From JAWLEV01 sp046538105 (GTDB lineage: Bacteria; Chloroflexota; Anaerolineae; UBA1429), in assembly GCA_046538105.1 (NCBI GenBank), contig JBKHJO010000047.1:1-18621 (forward strand): a DNA stretch of 18,621 nucleotides, in the 5' to 3' direction. Shown here piece after piece: positions 14,385 through 18,621 of the stretch. A program made the translations under genes and the position numbers. Position 1 is the stretch's first letter. The number at the start of each line of letters is the position of its first letter. The notes under the pieces were generated by a model. It saw nothing but the letters and a program-made list of their open reading frames with translations, made no database searches and was not told the origin of the DNA.

Positions 14385-15665
14385 ATGGCGGACCTCACGC
14401 TCAGTGGACAAGAAAAAAGGGCCCAGGAATTGGTGCGCGCGGGCGACCTTGAGGCCGCCGGAAGGCTCTGTCAGCGTATGCTGGAGTACTATCCCAAGTA
14501 TGTCGGGGCTTACAGCGTTTTGGGTCAGGTATGCCTGCAGGCGGGAGAGTACGAGATGGCTGCCGATCTCTTTCGGCGCGTGCTGGGCGCCGATCCGGAG
14601 CATACCCTGGCCTACGCCAGCCTGGGGGAGATCTATAAGGTGTGGGAGCAGCCCGACGAGGCCATATGGCAGTTGCAGCGGGCTGTGGAACTGTCGCCCG
14701 CCGACGATGCTATACGCGCTGGGCTGTACGATCTCTGTGAGCAGCACGACATGGTTCAAAAGGGTGGTGTGCGGATGACTCGCGCCGCCTTGGCACGGAC
14801 TTATCTGCGGGGCGGCCTCTATGCCAAGGCCATTGAGGAGATGTGGGAACTTTTGGCCGACAAAGACTATCGCTTCGATCTTCGGGTCGCCTTGGCCGAG
14901 GCACTTTGGCTGGATCGCCGCTATGAGGAGGCGGCGGCGGTCTGTATGGATATCCTGGAGGAATTGCCTCATTGTCTGAAGGCCAACCTCATCCTGGGCC
15001 AGATGCGGTTCAACACCAGGGAGGATCGGGAGGCGCGCAGCATGCTCCAAAAGGCCCAGGCCCTGGACCCGGAGAATCGCGTGGCCCAGGATGTTCTGGG
15101 ACCCGATTCGCCGCTGCCGCTGCGCAAAGTGCGACTGCCCCTCGCCACAGAGGACGCCTCCTGGGAACCACCTCCCTATCTGCTGGAGATGGAAGAGGAG
15201 GAGACGGAACCGTTGACCATCGAGGGCGCGGCGAGAAAACTGCCCCTCCGTGGAAAAAAGGATGTTCCACGGCTTACAGAAGGTTCTCTGCCGCGCGATG
15301 AGGTGGAGGAGGTGGAGGAGGCGGAGATGCCGCAGGAGCCATCACCTTCCAGTAGGGAGGCCACGCCTGCCGAGTCCCTGTGGCTGCGGGAGGAACTGGC
15401 GTATCTGGCCGAGCATCCGGGGGATCATGCCACACGACTGGACCTGGCACGCAAACTGGGGAGCATGGGCAGGATAGATGAGGCGGCGATCCAGTACGAC
15501 CAGTTGATTCAACAGGAGAGTCAGGAGTTGCTCTCCAATGTCATGGAGGATCTTACCCTGTTGAATGGCTGGCACTCTGACCACCGGCATCTGGCTGCTG
15601 TTCTCTCGAAAGCGAGGGAACGTCTGGAGAGCCAGGAGGCGGGGGATAGCAATCTGCAATTCTGA
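14385..15665 (+). CDS. Tetratricopeptide-repeat protein
   Basis: This 426-residue soluble protein has tandem TPR helices at about 5-110 and again at about 125-230, with recurring A..Y..LG and AxxxFRRVLxxDPEH-type signatures. A Pro/Glu-rich acidic linker (about 240-330) follows, and further TPR-like helices (about 335-400, LAEHPGDHATRLDLARKLG). No enzymatic domain, signal peptide or membrane segment is visible, so it is probably a protein-interaction scaffold. The ATG at 14385 lies just after a strong promoter; an upstream in-frame extension runs antisense through the FAD gene and is rejected. The partner is unknown. It is followed by a hairpin-rich gap and ndk. Confidence 0.88.
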   Translation: MADLTLSGQEKRAQELVRAGDLEAAGRLCQRMLEYYPKYVGAYSVLGQVCLQAGEYEMAADLFRRVLGADPEHTLAYASLGEIYKVWEQPDEAIWQLQRAVELSPADDAIRAGLYDLCEQHDMVQKGGVRMTRAALARTYLRGGLYAKAIEEMWELLADKDYRFDLRVALAEALWLDRRYEEAAAVCMDILEELPHCLKANLILGQMRFNTREDREARSMLQKAQALDPENRVAQDVLGPDSPLPLRKVRLPLATEDASWEPPPYLLEMEEEETEPLTIEGAARKLPLRGKKDVPRLTEGSLPRDEVEEVEEAEMPQEPSPSSREATPAESLWLREELAYLAEHPGDHATRLDLARKLGSMGRIDEAAIQYDQLIQQESQELLSNVMEDLTLLNGWHSDHRHLAAVLSKARERLESQEAGDSNLQF

Positions 15666-15681
15666 CTTTTTACCAAGCCCT

Positions 15682-15736
15682 TGCGAGGCTCTTTTAGGCC
15701 TCGCAGAGAGCGGGGAATATGCACAGCATATTCCCC
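15682..15736 (+). other. Two tandem hairpins between the TPR gene and ndk
   Basis: The first stem is TGCGAGGC/GCCTCGCA (15682-15689, 15698-15705) with an 8-nt loop. The second is GGGGAATATGC/GCATATTCCCC (15712-15722, 15726-15736), 11 perfect pairs around a 3-nt loop. Neither is followed by a T-tract. A third, terminator-like hairpin follows at once, and the G- and C-runs of the second and third could swap partners. Confidence 0.7.
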
Positions 15737-15738
15737 AG

Positions 15739-15763
15739 AGGCCCCAGAGCGGGGCCTTTATTG
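15739..15763 (+). terminator. Terminator-like hairpin before ndk
   Basis: AGGCCCC (15739-15745) and GGGGCCT (15751-15757) pair around a 5-nt loop and are followed by TTATT. It ends the TPR transcript or acts as an attenuator in the ndk leader. Confidence 0.65.
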
Positions 15764-15806
15764 TAGATAGAATATCGAATCCATAGAGGAGGTAGGATAC
15801 AGTTCC

Positions 15807-16256
15807 ATGGAGAGAACACTCATCATTGTGAAACCGGACGCTGTACAGCGGGGCCTCGTGGGAGAGATCATCTCCCGTTTTGAAAGGCGTGGACTCAAGA
15901 TCGTGGGCATGAAACTGATGCAGATCGACGAGGCGCTGGCACGGCGCCATTACAGCATACACGAGGGCAAGCCCTTTTTCAAAGGGCTTATCGAATATAT
16001 CTCCTCGGCGCCTGTGGTAGTGATGGTCCTGGAGGGGAACGATGTCATACGGATCGTGCGGCGCACCATGGGGGCCACCAATCCGGCCGAGGCCGCCGCG
16101 GGCACTATCCGGGCCGACTATGGGCTGGAGATCGGCCGCAATCTGGTGCATGGTTCCGATGCGCCCGACACGGCAACAAGGGAGATCTCCCTCTTTTTCG
16201 AGGACGAGGAACTCGTCTCCTGGGAAAGGGACACAGATCCCTGGGTGTTCGAATAG
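15807..16256 (+). CDS. ndk: Nucleoside diphosphate kinase
   Basis: This 149-residue enzyme transfers the gamma-phosphate of ATP to NDPs through a phosphohistidine. MERTLIIVKPDAVQRGLVGEI opens the protein, VRRTMGATNPAEAAAGTIR follows, and NLVHGSD carries the catalytic His115. All hallmark residues are present and the length is normal. The ATG at 15807 has GAGGAGGT 13 nt upstream and a second AGGA closer. A hairpin-rich leader precedes it, and the gene ends at a strong terminator. I could not find a clear promoter between the 15739 hairpin and the ATG, so transcription may come through from the TPR promoter or start inside the leader. Confidence 0.96.
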   Translation: MERTLIIVKPDAVQRGLVGEIISRFERRGLKIVGMKLMQIDEALARRHYSIHEGKPFFKGLIEYISSAPVVVMVLEGNDVIRIVRRTMGATNPAEAAAGTIRADYGLEIGRNLVHGSDAPDTATREISLFFEDEELVSWERDTDPWVFE

Positions 16257-16278
16257 AATAGTTCCTGCCCGTATACGG

Positions 16279-16332
16279 CGAGGGTCCAGGGGGCACCTGA
16301 CATGGCGCTCCTGGACCCTCGTTTTCTTTTTT
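16279..16332 (+). terminator. Rho-independent terminator after ndk
   Basis: CGAGGGTCCAGG (16279-16290) and CCTGGACCCTCG (16310-16321) form a perfect 12-bp stem around a 19-nt loop, followed by TTTTCTTTTTT. It lies between the convergent ndk and rsfS genes. Confidence 0.9.
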
Positions 16333-16340
16333 CTCCTGTG

Positions 16341-16688
16341 CTAAGCGATGCGCACCACCGTTCGCGCCTCGTTCCACAACTCTTCCAGGCGGTAGCGGTT
16401 GCGCTGTTCCTCCGAGAACAGGTGGACCACGGTGCTCCCATAGTCCATCAGCACCCATCCCGCCTCCGCCTCGCCCTCCACGGAAAGGGGCAGCACACCG
16501 TACTCCTCCTTGATCGCCTGACGCACCTCGCTGGTCAGCGCCCTTATCTGTCGTTCGCTGTTTCCCGTGGCGATGACGAAATAGTCGGCAATGATGGTGA
16601 TCTCGGAAAGATCCAGGAGCAGAACATCGGTACCCATCCTCTCCGTAAGGACGTCAACGATGGATCTGGCTCTCTCGATTGGTTCCAG
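16341..16688 (-). CDS. rsfS: Ribosome silencing factor RsfS (CTG start)
   Basis: This 115-residue protein has the RsfS/Iojap core DVLLLDLSEITIIADYFVIATG, SERQIRALTSEV and GWVLMDYGSTVVHLFSEEQRNRYRLEELW. RsfS binds L14 and blocks subunit joining when nutrients are short. The first in-frame ATG (16637) would cut off the conserved N-terminal helix (ARSIVDVLTER). The frame is closed by TGA at 16706-16704. The only suitable start between is CTG at 16688, with GGAGG 6 nt upstream, which restores a normal length. A strong promoter lies about 45 bp upstream. The gene follows a CheY-like regulator but is separated from it by a terminator. Confidence 0.9.
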   Translation of the reverse strand: MEPIERARSIVDVLTERMGTDVLLLDLSEITIIADYFVIATGNSERQIRALTSEVRQAIKEEYGVLPLSVEGEAEAGWVLMDYGSTVVHLFSEEQRNRYRLEELWNEARTVVRIA

Positions 16689-16731
16689 TGTTTCCCTCCT
16701 GCATCATATCGAAAAGTAGCCTTCAACCAAA

Positions 16732-16760
16732 AGTATACCACGGTGTGTGGGACGTGTAAA
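16732..16760 (-). promoter_or_regulatory. Promoter of rsfS
   Basis: On the minus strand TTTACA (16760-16755), a 17-bp spacer and TATACT (16737-16732) each match the consensus at five of six positions. The predicted leader is about 37 nt. The -35 abuts the hairpin at 16761-16795 and supplies its short T-run. Confidence 0.78.
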
Positions 16761-16795
16761 CCCCTTGTGGCGTGGCGCCGCTACGCCACAAGGGG
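16758..16795 (-). terminator. Strong hairpin terminator after the CheY-like gene
   Basis: CCCCTTGTGGCGT (16761-16773) and ACGCCACAAGGGG (16783-16795) pair perfectly over 13 bp, and the loop can close further. On the minus strand the stem is followed by TTTA only, so the very stable stem compensates for a short U-run. It lies 9 bp past the CheY-like stop codon. Confidence 0.7.
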
Positions 16796-16804
16796 ATGAT
16801 GTTG

Positions 16805-17200
16805 TTATCCGGTTTTCCCGCTGAGGTGGGGAGGGATCTGTAACAACAGACGCTTGATCTCTCGTGTCAAGGACTTGGGGCTAAAGGGCTTGCGAAAGAA
16901 GCGCAGGACGCCCAGTTGCCGACTGCGCTCCCGGCTCTCGTGGTCCTGTCTGGCTGTCAGGACCACGACGGGCGTATCCCAGGTGACCACGTCCTGACGG
17001 AGTTGCTCTAGTACTTCTAAACCGTCGATGTCGGGCATGACGAGATCGAGGACGATGAGCAGGGGAGACGATTCGCGGGCCAGTTCCAGCCCCCGATGGC
17101 CGCTCTCCGCCGTGATGACCTCGAAATTCTCCTTTTCCAGCCGGCTCTGCAGGGCTTTGACAGTATAGTTGTCATCTTCGATGATGAGAATCTTGGACAC
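16805..17200 (-). CDS. CheY-like single-domain response regulator
   Basis: This 131-residue stand-alone receiver has all catalytic positions intact: the acidic pair in ILIIEDDN (8-10), phospho-acceptor D52 in VLDLVMPDIDG, T82 in VVLTAR, and K104 in RKPF. It lacks an output domain, so it signals through protein contacts or phosphotransfer. The start is set at GTG 17200 with GGGAG 7 nt upstream. A TTG at 17227 would add nine residues before the conserved beta1 strand without a ribosome-binding site. No histidine kinase is adjacent. An operator-like array of GTTAC/GTAAC half-sites lies about 70 bp upstream and matches the one before the OmpR-type regulator. Confidence 0.9.
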   Translation of the reverse strand: MSKILIIEDDNYTVKALQSRLEKENFEVITAESGHRGLELARESSPLLIVLDLVMPDIDGLEVLEQLRQDVVTWDTPVVVLTARQDHESRERSRQLGVLRFFRKPFSPKSLTREIKRLLLQIPPHLSGKTG

Positions 17201-17268
17201 GCGGCTGCTCCCGAAAGGCCAGAACAAGTCTACATATCCCCATCATATCACATCAAGGTTTCAATACG

Positions 17269-17295
17269 GTTACAAATAGGTAACGGCATCGTTAC
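17269..17295. promoter_or_regulatory. Candidate OmpR-type operator, three 11-bp-phased half-sites
   Basis: GTTAC (17269-17273), its inverted form GTAAC (17280-17284) and GTTAC (17291-17295) recur every 11 bp. On the minus strand the outer flanks read AAGAGTAAC and TTTGTAACC, identical to the edges of the 8587-8602 site. The array lies in the gap between the racemase-family gene and the CheY-like gene, upstream of the latter. Confidence 0.6.
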
Positions 17296-17314
17296 TCTTT
17301 TACGATGGCCATCG

Positions 17315-18490
17315 CTAAATCTCGGGCGCGGTGTAGAGTACCTCGCCGCCCACGCGAATCTCTGCCTCCACCAGGTACGCTTGCAGCGTCTGGGGATCGG
17401 GCGTCACGCCCAGGCCCGGTGCCTCGGGAAGGTGCACCTGCCCCTCGTCGTCGGGGAGGATCTTTTCCCGGGTCAGGTCCCTGGCCATGGCGCTGGGCTC
17501 GACGGGATATTCGCAGATCACATCCTCTGTCAGTCCTGCAAAGGGCTGCAGGGAGGCGCTCAGGGCTAGGGGGCTGGTAAAAGTGTGGTTCACATAGGTC
17601 AGCCCCCTGGCCTGGGCATAGTCGGCCACCCGCTTTCCCTGGCTGATGCCCCCTATGCGCCCGGCGTCGATCTGGATATAGCCCAGCCCGGCCTGATCGA
17701 TCATACGCCGGGCCATGTGGTAGGTGTGGCACCCCTCGCCGCCGGCCAGTTCCACCTTCTCACAGCGGGCCGACAGTTCCCTATAGGCCTCCAGGGCCTC
17801 GGAGACAAAGGGTTCCTCCAGCCAGGTGGCGTCGCACGTTTCTAACGCCTCGAGGCGCAGGGCGGCGGCCTCCACATCCTCGCCCCACACTGTCCCCGCA
17901 TCCACCAGCAGGATGCCCTCGGGACCCAGCCCCTCGCGGGCGGCGTGCAGGTGGTTCGCATCCTCCTCCGGCGTGCCCTTGCCAAAAGGGCCCCAGCCGA
18001 ACTTGGTGGCGCGATAGCCCTCCCGCCGGATCCGCCGGGCCTTTTCCCAGGTCTTTTGCGGCGTGTCGCCGAACAGTTGTGAGGCATAGGGCATCTTGGC
18101 ATGGGCCTCATCGTAGCCCAACAGTTCGTAGACGGGGGCCTGCAGCCGCCTGCCCAGCAGGTCCCACATGGCGATGTCGATGCCCGAGAGGGTGTGGTCG
18201 GTCTGTAGCAGGTCCAGGCTGTTCTCTCTCACCAGATTACCGATGCGCTGAATGTCCTCCACGTCGTTCAGTTCCTGGCCCAGCACCGAATCCCGCACCG
18301 GTTTGCAGACCCCGTGGGACATGGGGCAGACGAAACTGGCGATGGAGGTGAGGGGGGAGGCGTCGCACTCGCCCCATCCGACATACTCGCCGGCCCGCAG
18401 GCGCACCAACAGGGCGTCCTGGCTGCCGTCGGCGATGTCCCGTATCTCGGGCATGGCCAGGTAAAACAAATCCACCGATTCGATACGCAT
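17315..18490 (-). CDS. Mandelate racemase/muconate lactonizing enzyme family protein
   Basis: This 391-residue enolase-superfamily enzyme has an N-terminal capping domain (about 1-125) and a TIM barrel. Likely metal ligands are D197 (LLVDAG), a Glu of WLEEP (225-226) and E252 (AGGEG). K163 (ATKFGW) and the D275/H302 pair (QIDAGRIGG, NHTF) match the acid/base residues of the mandelate racemase subgroup. The 27-residue spacing between D275 and H302 equals that of D270/H297 in mandelate racemase. Members dehydrate sugar acids or racemise alpha-hydroxy acids after abstracting the alpha proton. The ATG at 18490 follows AAGGGGG. No terminator was seen before the downstream CheY-like gene. The substrate is unresolved. 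Confidence 0.92.
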   Translation of the reverse strand: MRIESVDLFYLAMPEIRDIADGSQDALLVRLRAGEYVGWGECDASPLTSIASFVCPMSHGVCKPVRDSVLGQELNDVEDIQRIGNLVRENSLDLLQTDHTLSGIDIAMWDLLGRRLQAPVYELLGYDEAHAKMPYASQLFGDTPQKTWEKARRIRREGYRATKFGWGPFGKGTPEEDANHLHAAREGLGPEGILLVDAGTVWGEDVEAAALRLEALETCDATWLEEPFVSEALEAYRELSARCEKVELAGGEGCHTYHMARRMIDQAGLGYIQIDAGRIGGISQGKRVADYAQARGLTYVNHTFTSPLALSASLQPFAGLTEDVICEYPVEPSAMARDLTREKILPDDEGQVHLPEAPGLGVTPDPQTLQAYLVEAEIRVGGEVLYTAPEI

Positions 18491-18524
18491 GATGAGACCC
18501 CCTTGGGCTATATGAATTGCGTGT

Positions 18525-18556
18525 ATTATAGATGACGATGGTGCGGAGGGTATAAT
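18525..18556. promoter_or_regulatory. Back-to-back TATAAT elements at the right edge
   Basis: A perfect TATAAT on the minus strand (18530-18525) faces the racemase-family gene, and another on the plus strand (18551-18556) faces right. Neither has a convincing -35 at 16-18 bp, so they may depend on an activator or be chance. Confidence 0.35.
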
Positions 18557-18568
18557 GAAGAATTGGGG

Positions 18569-18621
18569 ATGATTGCTGTGCAGATGGAGAATCTGGCAGG
18601 CCAGACTCCCTTGGAGAAAAA
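18569..18621 (+). CDS. Possible 5' end of a gene cut by the window
   Basis: An open frame from ATG 18569 runs to the window edge (in-frame GTG 18578 and ATG 18584 are alternatives, the latter reading MENLAGQTPLEK). GGGG just before 18569 could serve GTG 18578 as a ribosome-binding site. About 17 codons are too few to identify a product. Confidence 0.25.
   Translation, partial: MIAVQMENLAGQTPLEK

Noticed and set aside
14253..15050. Long open frame antisense to the TPR gene (265 codons)
   Set aside because: It overlaps a gene with a strong promoter and TPR pattern and has no protein signature of its own.
17827..18371. GCGTCGCAC matches to the repeat core inside the racemase-family gene (near 17829 and 18362)
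   Set aside because: Only 9-10 bp match, they are within coding sequence, and none of the flanking repeat is present.
1..18621. CRISPR array, insertion sequence, prophage or toxin-antitoxin module
   Set aside because: No regularly spaced repeats, transposase, integrase, phage structural genes or typical small toxin-antitoxin pairs were seen; the dispersed repeat has no transposase and no spacer periodicity.

Overview
The window is a gene-dense bacterial chromosome segment, moderately GC-rich by eye, with strong GGAGG ribosome-binding sites, several TTG/GTG/CTG starts and clear sigma70-type promoters. Gene content is mostly housekeeping: galU, a bifunctional-type rel, transaldolase, rpsF-rpsR, mutM, ndk, rsfS and a tRNA-Val. 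The style (Thr/Pro-rich linker in a membrane-anchored parvulin, a membrane-anchored MA-clan peptidase beside a Trm112-like protein, TPR proteins, and SDR, FAD and enolase-superfamily enzymes of sugar-acid type) suggests a Chloroflexota-like bacterium. That placement is inference and is not proven by any marker here.

Layout. 1-2460: a dispersed 62-bp repeat, galU plus a GHMP sugar kinase (+), a shared bidirectional terminator, tRNA-Val(GAC) (-), then two more copies of the repeat in the intergenic region before rel. 2461-5705: rel (+) and tal (-) converge and overlap by 4 bp at their stop codons. 5754-7807: a PpiC-type foldase and rpsF-rpsR, all (-), with a structured rpsF leader. 7824-8602: an OmpR-family regulator whose receiver lacks the phospho-aspartate, preceded by a GTTAC direct-repeat site. 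8629-11937: a (-) cluster of trm112-like, MA-family peptidase, mutM and a ThiF/MoeB-like E1 enzyme. 11936-14296: a (-) FAD oxidoreductase and SDR operon. 14316-16332: a TPR protein and ndk (+). 16341-17295: rsfS and a CheY-like regulator (-), the latter preceded by the same GTTAC-type site. 17315-18490: a mandelate-racemase-type enzyme (-). A possible (+) reading frame starts at the right edge.

How the parts fit. galU and the GHMP kinase form a tight pair that could salvage a free sugar through a sugar-1-phosphate to a UDP-sugar. The FAD oxidoreductase/SDR pair and the racemase-family enzyme suggest sugar-acid or polyol oxidation and dehydration, without identifying the substrate. The two response regulators are linked by a shared 11-bp-phased operator, which I read as a small regulon of the phosphorylation-independent OmpR-type protein. 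The three repeat copies all point toward the start of the adjacent gene (galU, tRNA-Val, rel), so they may be a cis-regulatory element rather than inert repeats. I see no CRISPR array, transposase or prophage gene.
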